Source: Theodoxus fluviatilis (lineage: Eukaryota > Mollusca > Gastropoda > Cycloneritida > Neritidae). Taken from it: DNA of 64,000 nucleotides. The stretch spans positions 10,001-74,000 of the forward strand of contig JAWQFJ010018666.1 in NCBI GenBank assembly GCA_034096865.1. Reading direction: 5' to 3'. A model generated the notes under the pieces. That model was not told the DNA's origin. It saw only the letters and a program-made list of their open reading frames with translations, and made no database searches. Each line of letters opens with the position of its first letter. Position 1 is the stretch's first letter. Shown here in pieces: positions 62,482 to 64,000 of the stretch. A program made the translations under genes and the position numbers.

Positions 62482-62615
62482 CTGCCTACCTCCAGGGAGA
62501 GGAACTCAGTGCCAAAAGGCACAGAGTGGCGAAGACCCCAGGAGACAGTGGCATCCATGAAGGCGGGCGCGTTGTCATTGACGTCATCCACTCGCACCAC
62601 GGCCTGCGTGCTGGC
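9434..62615 (-). CDS. CDH23: Cadherin-23-like gene, 3' part (11 exons, partial at 5' end)
   Basis: This is a single-pass membrane adhesion protein. In vertebrates CDH23 forms the upper part of the hair-cell tip link and binds PDZ scaffolds through its tail. Here the exons are 62490-62615, 50961-51206, 49287-49375, 46446-46532, 44512-44580, 39769-39832, 28985-29112, 26204-26244, 18202-18262, 16936-16998 and 9434-9731, all on the minus strand. Every internal border is GT/AG, and intron phases run 0,0,2,2,2,0,2,1,2,2 with no mismatch. The join gives 423 residues: cadherin repeat end with the Ca-binding motif DVNDNAPAF, last cadherin repeat, MAD-type membrane-adjacent domain, transmembrane helix, basic juxtamembrane segment and a tail ending LEATDL. 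Vertebrate CDH23 has the same order and a similar C-terminal PDZ ligand. The N-terminal repeats and start codon lie outside the window. Introns are packed with minisatellites and transposons. PCDH15 is less likely because the tail and MAD resemble CDH23 more; this is judged from memory of the families. Confidence 0.82.
9732..13800. repeat. 56-bp minisatellite carrying the last exon's splice acceptor
   Basis: About 70 copies of a roughly 56-bp unit. Read on the gene's strand, each copy holds a pyrimidine tract and AG (CCTCTGTCTCAG) followed by TGAGACGTCCCAGAACT, the same bases that start the last exon at 9731. The array abuts that exon with no gap. Units vary from about 47 to 63 bp by loss or gain of CAGA blocks and of a GCAGAGGACG segment. 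From about 13230 to 13790 there is a clear three-unit (168-bp) higher-order repeat. Confidence 0.96.
13801..14164. other. Unique intron spacer between 56-bp and 19-bp arrays
   Basis: Single-copy intron sequence. A frame on the minus strand is open for part of it but has no plausible acceptor (it follows GGGGACCCCTGTAG), so I do not call an exon. Confidence 0.5.
14165..16765. repeat. 19-bp minisatellite (TTGGTAGCTCGGGGCCCCC)
   Basis: About 137 copies of a 19-bp unit, TTGGTAGCTCGGGGCCCCC, with 17- to 20-bp variants such as AGGTAGCTT, CGAGGCC and GGGATCCC. The first and last blocks are cleaner than the middle. The unit holds the palindrome GGGGCCCC, and the array is extremely GC-rich. It lies in the last intron of the cadherin gene. 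Confidence 0.96.
16936..16998 (-). CDS. CDH23: CDH23-like exon J: cytoplasmic tail
   Basis: 63 nt, acceptor TTTTCCTTTCAG, donor GTGAGG, phase 2 in and 2 out. It reads [20 protein letters not shown] after a Ser completed from exon I. The NPxF/W segment sits where CDH23 tails have an NPVW-like stretch. The intron that follows (9732-16935) holds the 19-bp and 56-bp arrays. Confidence 0.78.
17110..17250. repeat. Decayed 36-bp repeats, proximal block
   Basis: About four diverged copies of a roughly 36-bp unit, seen on the gene strand as TATCAAGGAAGTGTTAGCAT followed by a GTATGCTTATG-like half. It is the same family as 17840-18201, separated from it by a (CT)n tract and a dispersed repeat, so one older array was probably interrupted. 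Confidence 0.6.
17337..17441. repeat. (CT)n microsatellite
   Basis: C-run then about 100 bases of near-perfect CT dinucleotides on the plus strand, GA on the gene strand, within the I-J intron. Confidence 0.98.
17460..17840 (-). mobile_element. Dispersed repeat with CAGTGAAATTTTGCACACTT motif and (CA)n
   Basis: On the minus strand it contains CTACTGGACGGATTTCAGTG followed by AAATTTTGCACACTTACT, a motif I recall as part of a very common dispersed repeat in marine invertebrate genomes. A CA/CAGA microsatellite is at 17766-17803. There is no coding sequence. The class is unknown, so this is a weak call. Confidence 0.35.
17840..18201. repeat. Decayed 36-bp tandem repeats that include a splice donor
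   Basis: About nine diverged copies. On the gene strand the unit reads roughly TATCAAGGTACTGTTTGCAA then GTATACACATATTG. The first copy is formed by the end of exon I and its donor (AATCAAG, then GTACGGTTTGCAAAG), so the unit contains a copy of the 5' splice site. Some copies keep AAGGTA and others have lost it. Confidence 0.7.
18202..18262 (-). CDS. CDH23: CDH23-like exon I: cytoplasmic tail
   Basis: 61 nt, acceptor GACTATATTCCAG, donor GTACGG. With the single base from exon H it reads [20 protein letters not shown], leaving two bases for exon J. The frame is fixed by phase on both sides. Sequence similarity alone would not identify it, so support rests on the splice sites and phase agreement. 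Its last bases and donor (ATCAAG then GTACGG) recur in the decayed 36-bp repeats just downstream. Confidence 0.7.
18263..18504. other. Intron sequence upstream of exon I
   Basis: Single-copy sequence with no feature recognised, ending where the 14-bp array begins. Confidence 0.5.
18505..21109. repeat. 14-bp minisatellite, left half (GGGAAGGACGCCAT)
   Basis: About 186 copies of GGGAAGGACGCCAT, with variants CACCGTG, AACCACGTGG and ACTCCGTGG. Three units (42 bp) make a 14-residue repeat ([14 protein letters not shown]) in any forward frame, which produces spurious open frames. A 294-bp (21-unit) higher-order duplication links about 18652 and about 18946. It continues in the same orientation after the 1.4-kb element at 21110-22510. 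Confidence 0.96.
21281..21700 (+). pseudogene. LINE ORF2 C-terminal fragment
   Basis: In one frame: [39 protein letters not shown] then DLIGTY, a TAA at 21437-21439, then [31 protein letters not shown] and a final FKNQLDKD. This order (VQxRATK, RRxRGDLI, FF, FFSxRVxNLWNxLP, FKxxLD) is the standard tail of reverse transcriptase ORFs in CR1/L2/Rex-like LINEs. The endonuclease and RT core are absent, so it is a 5'-truncated dead copy. It ends shortly before a (TAC)n tract. Confidence 0.85.
21798..21873. repeat. (TAC)n microsatellite
   Basis: About 25 ACT/TAC triplets with a few changes, following the LINE fragment. Confidence 0.97.
22511..26190. repeat. 14-bp minisatellite, right half
   Basis: About 263 copies of the same 14-bp unit as 18505-21109, with extra variants CCCCATG and CAGAACCGCGTGG. 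Long blocks are repeated within it (for example the segments around 23160-23480 and 24950-25230), so it has higher-order structure. It ends 28 bases from the donor of the juxtamembrane exon. Confidence 0.96.
26204..26244 (-). CDS. CDH23: CDH23-like exon H: juxtamembrane micro-exon
   Basis: 41 nt, acceptor CTCCCTCTTTCAG, donor GTAAGG, phase 2 in and 1 out. It reads [13 protein letters not shown]. The motif (Y/R)-x-R-K-L-K-A directly after the membrane is what vertebrate CDH23 has at the same place. The 14-bp array starts 28 bases beyond the donor. Confidence 0.82.
26245..26449. other. Intron sequence upstream of exon H
   Basis: Single-copy, pyrimidine-rich near the acceptor. Nothing else recognised. 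Confidence 0.5.
26450..28205. repeat. 19-bp minisatellite (CCATCACCACGCACCACAA)
   Basis: About 92 copies of CCATCACCACGCACCACAA, with ACCC/AACC and CATGCA variants. There are no stop codons in the forward frames, so His/Pro/Thr-rich open frames appear; these are artefacts. It is followed by a short GA tract at 28202-28242. Confidence 0.97.
28396..28818. repeat. (CA)n-rich microsatellite
   Basis: About 420 bases of ACACAC broken by TACA, TCGACA and CAGACA. Blocks of about 90 to 100 bases repeat, so it is a compound array. Confidence 0.95.
28985..29112 (-). CDS. CDH23: CDH23-like exon G: transmembrane helix
   Basis: 128 nt, acceptor TTTGTGTCTTGCAG, donor GTAATG, phase 0 in and 2 out. It begins with a polar linker ([16 protein letters not shown]), then about 22 hydrophobic residues very rich in valine ([15 protein letters not shown] and a run of Val), ending FVQSVV. 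The two leftover bases plus exon H make Arg, giving a basic stop-transfer. A run of GTCGTC codons encodes the Val stretch, so the opposite strand shows a misleading acidic DDDDEEDDD frame. A short CGTGA repeat lies only about 20 bases upstream of the acceptor. Confidence 0.87.
29128..29222. repeat. Short CGTCA repeat next to the transmembrane exon
   Basis: About 18 units of five bases, CGTCA/CCTCA, starting about 10 to 20 bases upstream of the acceptor of exon G. Confidence 0.9.
29248..29600. repeat. (CTCTGT)n pyrimidine microsatellite
   Basis: Irregular TCTCTCTGTCTC tract of about 350 bases, unstranded simple repeat in the F-G intron. Confidence 0.95.
29677..30680 (+). pseudogene. LINE ORF2 tail and 3' end
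   Basis: In one frame: [20 protein letters not shown], an in-frame TGA at 29761-29763, [40 protein letters not shown], then stops, and [19 protein letters not shown] at about 30142-30198. The last piece is the C-x2-C-x7-H-x4-C knuckle that closes many LINE ORF2 proteins. The strand ends near 30655 with the terminal motif GGTCGTCGGCCT. A (TA)n tract sits at 30428-30490. The reading frame is broken by several stops, so the copy is inactive. Confidence 0.85.
30428..30490. repeat. (TA)n microsatellite
   Basis: About 31 TA dinucleotides followed by a T run. Confidence 0.98.
30690..31460. repeat. (CTCTAT)n pyrimidine microsatellite
   Basis: About 770 bases of CTCTCTAT-type repeat with AACTCT variants, directly after a LINE 3' end. 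Confidence 0.96.
31480..31976 (+). mobile_element. LINE 3' untranslated end
   Basis: Non-coding sequence ending GGGTCGTCGGCCGCAATAAA then GAAATCAATCAATCAATG. The GTCGTCGGCC plus AATAAA plus short tandem tail is the same type of 3' terminus as at 30655 (+), and resembles 51258 (-) and 60676 (-). No coding part remains. Confidence 0.6.
31977..32607. repeat. (CTCTGT)n pyrimidine microsatellite
   Basis: About 630 bases of irregular TCTCTCTGTC repeat starting right at the LINE tail. Confidence 0.95.
32640..33153 (+). pseudogene. LINE 5' fragment with 2A-like peptide and ORF1 start
   Basis: A hydrophobic stretch ([17 protein letters not shown]) is followed about 15 residues later by [12 protein letters not shown] (D-V-E-T-N-P-G-P at 32932-32955), a complete match to the ribosome-skipping consensus D-x-E-x-N-P-G-P. 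After a one-base frame change the sequence continues [20 protein letters not shown] and a heptad-like segment ([19 protein letters not shown]), as in coiled-coil LINE ORF1 proteins. It then ends at 33153. 2A and signal-like sequences at the start of non-LTR elements are known from sea urchin and amphioxus. ORF1's C-terminal domain and all of ORF2 are missing. Confidence 0.75.
33154..33433. other. Short duplication and unique spacer
   Basis: A roughly 50-bp direct duplication (ATACAATAGC, GGACCTCACATTATTATTAT) occurs at 33147-33194 and 33195-33244. After it is single-copy intron sequence up to the 22-bp array. Confidence 0.7.
33434..39728. repeat. 22-bp minisatellite, the longest array in the window
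   Basis: About 286 copies of a 22-bp unit with core CGCTTCTTTGCGCCTTTCAT. There are only a few recurrent variants: CCATTC for CCTTTC, CTTGTTT for CTTCTTT, ACAGC for ACCGC. No unit contains a stop in any forward frame, so three overlapping open frames of about 2,170 codons appear (22-residue repeat [20 protein letters not shown] plus CA). All three frames being open is diagnostic of an artefact. Confidence 0.97.
39769..39832 (-). CDS. CDH23: CDH23-like exon F: end of the membrane-adjacent domain
   Basis: 64 nt, acceptor CTCCTTTCAG, donor GTAAGG, phase 2 in and 0 out. It reads [20 protein letters not shown] then K. The helix ([13 protein letters not shown]) and closing strand (YNLVEIK) complete the MAD fold. 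The 22-bp array begins about 40 bases into the downstream intron. Confidence 0.85.
39850..40249. other. Intron sequence upstream of exon F
   Basis: Single-copy sequence without a recognised element or further exon. Confidence 0.5.
40250..43304. repeat. 36-bp minisatellite, highly homogeneous
   Basis: About 85 copies of a 36-bp unit with core TTGTGTCAATCAGAAGTACG. The only common differences are GAAGTTG/GCAGTTG and CAGATATT/CATATATT. 36 is a multiple of three, so each frame has a fixed 12-residue repeat (for example [12 protein letters not shown] or, on the other strand, [12 protein letters not shown]). It lacks start-site, splice-site and composition evidence for being a gene and lies inside a cadherin intron. 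Confidence 0.97.
43305..43754. other. Intron spacer between 36-bp and 20-bp arrays
   Basis: Single-copy sequence with no exon or element recognised. Confidence 0.5.
43755..44505. repeat. 20-bp minisatellite (TACACTGCATGTCACAGTGG)
   Basis: About 37 copies of a 20-bp unit, very uniform from 44160 to 44400. The unit contains CACTG and CAGTG arms, so single strands can fold. It starts about ten bases inside the donor of exon E. Confidence 0.97.
44512..44580 (-). CDS. CDH23: CDH23-like exon E: membrane-adjacent domain, third strand
   Basis: 69 nt, acceptor GTGATTCGTCAG, donor GTAGGT, phase 2 in and 2 out. It reads [20 protein letters not shown] then AI. The 'strand, VVDxxxxxVMDA, helix' pattern continues the MAD domain in frame from exon D. 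The 20-bp array begins about ten bases after the donor, the closest array-to-donor spacing in the gene. Confidence 0.85.
44640..45310. other. Purine-rich intron tract
   Basis: Long AGG/GAAG-rich stretch on the plus strand (44670-45000), then mixed sequence, then a TTCTTC run at 45293-45320. The strand asymmetry is strong. No coding evidence. Confidence 0.55.
45321..45796. other. Intron sequence, no feature recognised
   Basis: Mixed-composition sequence with a second purine-rich part at 45470-45720. Nothing gene-like. Confidence 0.5.
45797..46215. repeat. 42-bp minisatellite with a CACGTG in each unit
   Basis: Ten nearly identical copies of a 42-bp unit with core CTCGTTACTGTTCACGTGCG. Only one copy differs clearly (GCTACAACG for GCGAGAACG). 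Each unit contains a palindromic E-box, CACGTG, so ten are spaced at exactly 42 bp. Confidence 0.97.
46216..46445. other. Unique intron sequence downstream of exon D
   Basis: Single-copy sequence between the 42-bp array and the donor of exon D. A short direct repeat TCTCGAGAGAATCTCGAG is near 46284. Confidence 0.5.
46446..46532 (-). CDS. CDH23: CDH23-like exon D: membrane-adjacent domain, middle
   Basis: 87 nt, acceptor GTCATTTCCAG, donor GTAGTG (a weaker donor). One base completes a Gln codon from exon C, then [20 protein letters not shown] and DSGETQHF follow, and two bases are left for the next exon. This fits the helix-strand-strand part of the MAD fold. The 33-bp array ends about 33 bases upstream of the acceptor, and one frame of the array runs into this exon without a stop. 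Confidence 0.85.
46565..49100. repeat. 33-bp minisatellite between exons C and D
   Basis: About 77 copies of a 33-bp unit with core TTTTCAAACGACAACTCCCC, variable at CTGTACTGCG, CTGTAATGCG and CTGTACAGCG. Because 33 is a multiple of three, the gene strand has 11-residue repeats ([22 protein letters not shown]) with few stops. A block with the rare variant CTACCCACTGCACTG occurs at 47181 and 48138, 957 bp (29 units) apart, showing a large segmental duplication inside the array. Confidence 0.96.
49287..49375 (-). CDS. CDH23: CDH23-like exon C: start of the membrane-adjacent domain
   Basis: 89 nt, acceptor CTCCTTGCAG, donor GTGAGT, starts phase 0 and ends phase 2. It reads [15 protein letters not shown] then [13 protein letters not shown]. 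The pattern 'strand, D-Q/N-x-V-K-I, then P-x-E-V-R helix' is the opening of the ferredoxin-like membrane-adjacent domain found after the last cadherin repeat in CDH23 and PCDH15. The family match is from memory of those proteins; the open frame and splice sites are seen directly. Confidence 0.87.
49376..50285. other. Intron between exons B and C, left part
   Basis: A pyrimidine-rich tract of short degenerate repeats (CCTTCCAAGCA, CACTTTCCTT) at 49480-49735, then single-copy sequence. No further exon seen. Confidence 0.5.
50286..50670. repeat. G-rich GGTGGGGGTGGA repeat
   Basis: About 380 bases of irregular GGGAGGTGGGGGTGGAGGA repeats on the plus strand, C-rich on the gene strand. Many runs of three or more G lie within a few bases of each other, the pattern for G-quadruplex formation. 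Confidence 0.9.
50961..51206 (-). CDS. CDH23: CDH23-like exon B: body of the last cadherin repeat
   Basis: 246 nt, 82 codons, phase 0 both sides, acceptor TTTGATTTAG, donor GTAAAG. It starts [13 protein letters not shown], matching the D-x-D and x-ENR region of an EC repeat that follows directly on exon A. The middle has the usual alternation ([10 protein letters not shown]) and it ends [20 protein letters not shown]. No DxNDN motif follows, as expected for the repeat next to the membrane-adjacent domain. The intron joining it to exon A is 11.3 kb and is almost entirely mobile-element sequence. Confidence 0.88.
51248..51480 (-). mobile_element. LINE 3' end fragment
   Basis: On the minus strand it ends TCAATGGGCCGATGGCCTGA then AGAATAAAGTG, close to the terminus seen at 60676 (minus) and in the same style as those at 30655 and 31950. 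No coding part is recognised. Confidence 0.45.
51481..51830. other. Intron sequence, no feature recognised
   Basis: Single-copy sequence, AT-rich, no open frame of note. Confidence 0.4.
51923..52123 (-). pseudogene. Possible MYND-type zinc-finger fragment (SMYD-like)
   Basis: One minus-strand frame reads [20 protein letters not shown] then [20 protein letters not shown] and AAFCADC, ending in two stops. The spacing C-x2-C-x9-C-x2-C-x4-F-C-x2-C, preceded by a '(V/F)xTRxLKRG' phrase, is close to the SET-N plus MYND start of SMYD proteins. The last Cys spacing is one residue short and the frame breaks, so if real it is a decayed retrocopy or captured fragment. Chance Cys clustering is an alternative. 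Confidence 0.3.
52173..52768 (+). mobile_element. Possible LTR-like segment
   Basis: Contains AATAAA at 52614-52619 and, 54 bases later, a perfect 6-bp stem with GTAA loop (CGTCCC GTAA GGGACG, 52673-52688), then ends near CCGTAACA. An AATAAA followed by a hairpin and a CA end would fit the R-U5 part of an LTR. I could not find a matching left end or target duplication, so this is tentative. Confidence 0.25.
52855..53072 (-). pseudogene. LINE ORF2 tail, distal half (interrupted by solo LTR)
   Basis: Minus strand: [19 protein letters not shown], a stop, then [20 protein letters not shown] and [19 protein letters not shown]. It is the direct continuation of 54598-54735. Joining the two halves and dropping one copy of GCTTG restores the frame ...LPKQA-YVML..., matching [10 protein letters not shown] in the LINE at 29764. 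Confidence 0.82.
53073..54592. mobile_element. Solo LTR 1 (1,520 bp), with 5-bp target duplication
   Basis: Begins TGTCACAAGTAGTA and ends TTTCGTAACA (TG...CA, with an imperfect terminal inverted repeat TGTNAC/GTAACA). It is flanked by GCTTG at 53068-53072 and 54593-54597. It is about 80 percent alike, by eye, to 56736-58197. There are no internal retroviral genes, so it is a recombination product. It sits inside a LINE ORF2 tail. The direction of transcription is not certain. Confidence 0.88.
54598..54735 (-). pseudogene. LINE ORF2 tail, proximal half
   Basis: Minus strand: [20 protein letters not shown] then [20 protein letters not shown], equivalent to the start of the LINE tail at 29677 (+). 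It is cut at 54597 by the solo LTR. Only about 330 bases separate it from the ORF1 fragment at 55069, so nearly all of ORF2 (endonuclease and RT) is missing, by internal deletion or by two separate insertions. Confidence 0.82.
55069..56403 (-). pseudogene. LINE ORF1 with degenerate 2A-like leader
   Basis: From an ATG at 56401-56403 the frame has a hydrophobic stretch ([16 protein letters not shown]), then [10 protein letters not shown] (56089-56112 covers T-V-K-T-N-P-G-P), a 2A-like motif with D and E replaced. An in-frame TGA at 55999-56001 interrupts; the same frame continues with a coiled-coil-like part ([20 protein letters not shown]), then [20 protein letters not shown] and [20 protein letters not shown] with [10 protein letters not shown], the RRM-like and C-terminal parts of LINE ORF1 proteins (nucleic-acid binding). 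It ends at 55069. One stop codon aside, it is well preserved, so it may be fairly young. Confidence 0.82.
56404..56735 (-). mobile_element. Probable 5' flank of the LINE
   Basis: Upstream of the ORF1 ATG on the minus strand. No distinct features. It is bounded by solo LTR 2, and may be the LINE 5' UTR. Confidence 0.35.
56736..58197. mobile_element. Solo LTR 2 (about 1,460 bp)
   Basis: Begins TGTTACAAGTAGTA and ends TTCGTAACA. Same family and orientation as 53073-54592 with many substitutions and small indels. Flanks are GCACA (56731-56735) and GCTCA (58198-58202), a possible 5-bp target duplication with one change. Despite lying in direct orientation 2.1 kb from solo LTR 1, the two have different flanks and a LINE between them, so they are separate insertions, not one provirus. 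Confidence 0.78.
58203..58779. other. Intron sequence between solo LTR 2 and the inverted-repeat element
   Basis: Single-copy sequence. It may include the outer part of whatever solo LTR 2 inserted into. No exon recognised. Confidence 0.4.
58780..59851. mobile_element. Non-autonomous element with about 150-bp terminal inverted repeats
   Basis: 58784-58930 and 59710-59847 are inverted copies (outer ends TCATGTAAAGCTCGAAT; both include GGCGAGGACCGAAAATTCAC). The interior, about 780 bp, has no transposase and itself holds a roughly 105-bp direct duplication at 59109-59213 and 59374-59481 (core GTCTGACATCACACTTTGAG). A MITE-like DNA element is the likely class. No clear target duplication was found. 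Confidence 0.65.
59877..60255. mobile_element. Insertion within a duplicated flank (SINE/MITE-like)
   Basis: The sequence CAGTACTGTTTTCCAC...CCCACATA followed by TTTGAGCGATCTA occurs intact at about 59300-59345. In the copy at 59850-60290 it is split by about 380 bp. The inserted part includes GAGTTAAGCATCTTGCTCAA, a phrase resembling one (AAGTGTCTTGCCCAAGGACA) I recall from dispersed repeats in many marine invertebrate genomes. No coding capacity. Confidence 0.5.
60455..60648. repeat. (GA)n microsatellite
   Basis: About 190 bases of GA with GAGTGA and GAAAGA variants, abutting a LINE 3' end. Confidence 0.97.
60657..61430 (-). pseudogene. LINE ORF2 tail and 3' end
   Basis: On the minus strand, with frame breaks: [17 protein letters not shown] sequence near 61270-61330, then [20 protein letters not shown] and KHFLL (CPFC at 60982-60993), and the 3' terminus CAATGGGCAGTCGGCCTTTG then AATAAAGTTC near 60660-60690. 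The last Cys of the C-x2-C-H-C knuckle is lost. Same arrangement as the LINE at 29677-30680. Confidence 0.78.
61433..61820 (+). pseudogene. LINE ORF2 fragment, endonuclease-RT linker
   Basis: One frame reads [40 protein letters not shown], then [20 protein letters not shown] and [17 protein letters not shown], with a frameshift near 61750 continuing [20 protein letters not shown]. This '(I/L)xYRxFKxF, DKHAPxKxKR, WLTxxI, R' order is the stretch between the endonuclease and reverse transcriptase in LINE ORF2. It points opposite to the neighbouring 60657-61430 fragment. Confidence 0.8.
61821..62430. other. Intron sequence, no feature recognised
   Basis: Contains a plus-strand open frame of 133 codons (61979-62380) with a cluster of Cys and His. 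I do not recognise it; it lacks flanking splice sites and is probably chance. Confidence 0.35.
62437..62480. repeat. (GA)n microsatellite at the donor of exon A
   Basis: About 44 bases of GA; on the gene strand a CT tract begins nine bases after the exon A donor. Confidence 0.97.
62490..62615 (-). CDS. CDH23: CDH23-like exon A: end of one cadherin repeat, start of the last
   Basis: 126 nt, 42 codons, phase 0 at both ends. It follows the acceptor CCGCCTTCCAG and is followed by the donor GTAGGC. The frame reads [12 protein letters not shown], the classic inter-repeat calcium-binding motif (DxNDNxPxF), then a short N-terminal strand of the next repeat ending FGTEFLSLE. The (GA)n tract starts about nine bases into the downstream intron, and a 26-bp array stops about 20 bases before the acceptor, so both splice sites are squeezed between repeats. 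The preceding exon is not in the window. Confidence 0.88.
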
Positions 62616-62635
62616 CTGGAAGGCGGCATCGTTAT

Positions 62636-63310
62636 AGTCACATGACCTCCTGCTGTACCACAGTCACATGATCTCCTGCTGTACCACAGTCACATGATCT
62701 CCTGTTGTACGACAGTCACATGATCTCCTGCTGTACCACAGTCACATGATCTCCTGTTGTACCAGTCACATTAGCTCCTGCTGTACCACAGTCACATGAC
62801 CTCATGCTGTACCACATTCACATGACCTCATGCTGTACCACATTCACATGACCTCATGCTGTACCACAGTCACATGACCTCATGCTGTACCACAGTCACA
62901 TGACCTCATGCTGTACCACAGTCACATGATCTCCTGTTGTACGACAGTCACATGACCTCCTGCTGTACCACAGTCACATGATCTCCTGCTGTACCACAGT
63001 CACATGATCTCCTGTTGTACCAGTCACATGACCTCATGCTGTACCACAGTCACATGACATCATGCTGTACCACAGTCACATTGCCTCATGCTGTACCACA
63101 GTCACATGACCTCATGCTGTACCACAGTCACATTGCCTCATGCTGTACCACAGTCACATGACCTCATGCTGTACCACAGTCACATTGCCTCATGCTGTAC
63201 CACAGTCACATTGCCTCATGCTGTACCACAGACACATGACCTCATGCTGTACCACAGACACATGACCTCATGCTGTACCACAGACACATGGCCTCATGCT
63301 GTACCACATT
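62636..63310. repeat. 26-bp minisatellite, type 1
   Basis: About 26 copies of a 26-bp unit with core GTACCACAGTCACATGACCT (variants ACATGATCTCCTG, ACATTGCCTCATG, CCACATTCA). It ends about 20 bases from the acceptor of exon A. Confidence 0.95.
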
Positions 63311-63337
63311 CAGCTGATCTCGACCACAACTGTCTGC

Positions 63338-63596
63338 ACACAGCTCGCACTGTACCACAGCGAGTACAATTCGCACTGTACCATAGCGACTACAATTCGC
63401 ACTGTACCACAGCGACTACAATTCGCACTGTACCACAGCGACTACAGCTCGCATTGAACCACAGTGACTACAATTCGCACTGCACCACAGCGACTACAAT
63501 TCGCACTGCACCACAGCGACTACAATTCGCACTGCACCACAGCGACTTCAATTCGCACTGTACCACAGCGACTACAATTCGCACTGTACTATGGTG
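63338..63596. repeat. 26-bp minisatellite, type 2
   Basis: About ten copies of a different 26-bp unit, core CGACTACAATTCGCACTGTA followed by CCACAG. It shares GTACCACAG and the 26-bp period with the neighbouring array, which suggests that one grew out of the other. Confidence 0.95.
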
Positions 63597-63835
63597 AGCT
63601 GACCACTACGACGCATGCAAGCATGTAGCTTGTATTGCACACGTACAACGCCTTACTTGTGGCAAACGAGTTATGGATGTTAAGGGAAATGAAGTATTAC
63701 ACCCACATATACACCGCGGATCTGTATCTACTGGATGCACATCCTGAGGTCACGGTCATTTTAGTTGCTCTCAAGGCTAATCGGCGATTGACTGAATCTA
63801 GCACTTCCGGTGGCCTGTTCAACCTACGATATTCG

Positions 63836-63955
63836 ATGGCGGAGAACTCAGTTGCGAAAAGAAAATGCCCAAGGGTTGGCAATAATTGTGCAGTTGAAAG
63901 CTGCAGTACAACTTCTGCGAAATGCCGAGGTCTGTCATTTATGAAACTGCCGTGA
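63836..63955 (+). pseudogene. Possible THAP-domain start at the window edge
   Basis: From ATG at 63836 the frame reads MAENSVAKRKCPRVGNNCAV then ESCSTTSAKCRGLSFMKLP and TGA at 63953. NNCAVESC...LSFMKLP resembles the opening of a THAP zinc finger (C-x2-4-C then SFxxFP). THAP domains occur in host DNA-binding proteins and P-element-like transposases. After the stop a shifted frame (TRRERGAFNLHLARS) could continue the domain, so this may be a broken transposon copy or a small gene nested in the cadherin intron. Too little is visible to decide. Confidence 0.4.
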
Positions 63956-64000
63956 CCAGGCGTGAGCGAGGCGCATTCAATTTGCATCTCGCACGATCGA

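Overview
This looks like nuclear DNA of an animal, most likely a marine invertebrate. A lancelet (amphioxus) is my best guess, at moderate confidence. The reasons are split genes with GT-AG introns, several LINE fragments including two with 2A-like peptides, solo LTRs, and intron minisatellites that grow out of splice sites. By rough addition, well over half of the window is tandem repeat. There are no operons, rRNAs, tRNAs or CRISPR arrays.

The one real host gene I can reconstruct runs on the minus strand from 62615 down to 9434. It is the 3' part of a cadherin-23-like gene. I place eleven exons: 62490-62615, 50961-51206, 49287-49375, 46446-46532, 44512-44580, 39769-39832, 28985-29112, 26204-26244, 18202-18262, 16936-16998 and 9434-9731. 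All have GT/AG borders and all junction phases agree. Joined, they give 423 residues: the end of one extracellular cadherin repeat, the last cadherin repeat, a membrane-adjacent (MAD-type) domain, a single transmembrane helix, a basic juxtamembrane stretch and a cytoplasmic tail ending in the class I PDZ-binding motif T-D-L. The 5' exons lie beyond the right edge.

Layout, left to right: 1-1206 15-bp array; 1738-5850 16-bp array; 6850-9225 23-bp array just 3' of the gene; last exon; 9732-13800 56-bp array whose unit carries the last exon's splice acceptor; 14165-16765 19-bp array; two exons with a decayed 36-bp array between them; 18505-26190 a 14-bp array split by a 1.4-kb inverted-repeat element; juxtamembrane exon; 26450-28205 19-bp array; CA repeats; transmembrane exon; LINE pieces and pyrimidine microsatellites to 33150; 33434-39728 22-bp array; exon; 40250-43304 36-bp array; 43755-44505 20-bp array; exon; 42-bp array; exon; 46565-49100 33-bp array; two exons with a G-rich tract between them; 51.2-62.4 kb a transposon-rich intron (LINEs, two solo LTRs, inverted-repeat elements); exon; two 26-bp arrays; and a THAP-like fragment at the right edge.

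The very long open frames inside the arrays (up to about 2,170 codons, in several frames at once) are artefacts of repeat units that lack stop codons. They are not annotated as genes. The most notable signal is that most introns of this one gene carry their own unrelated minisatellite, and at least two of these arrays contain copies of the neighbouring splice site.
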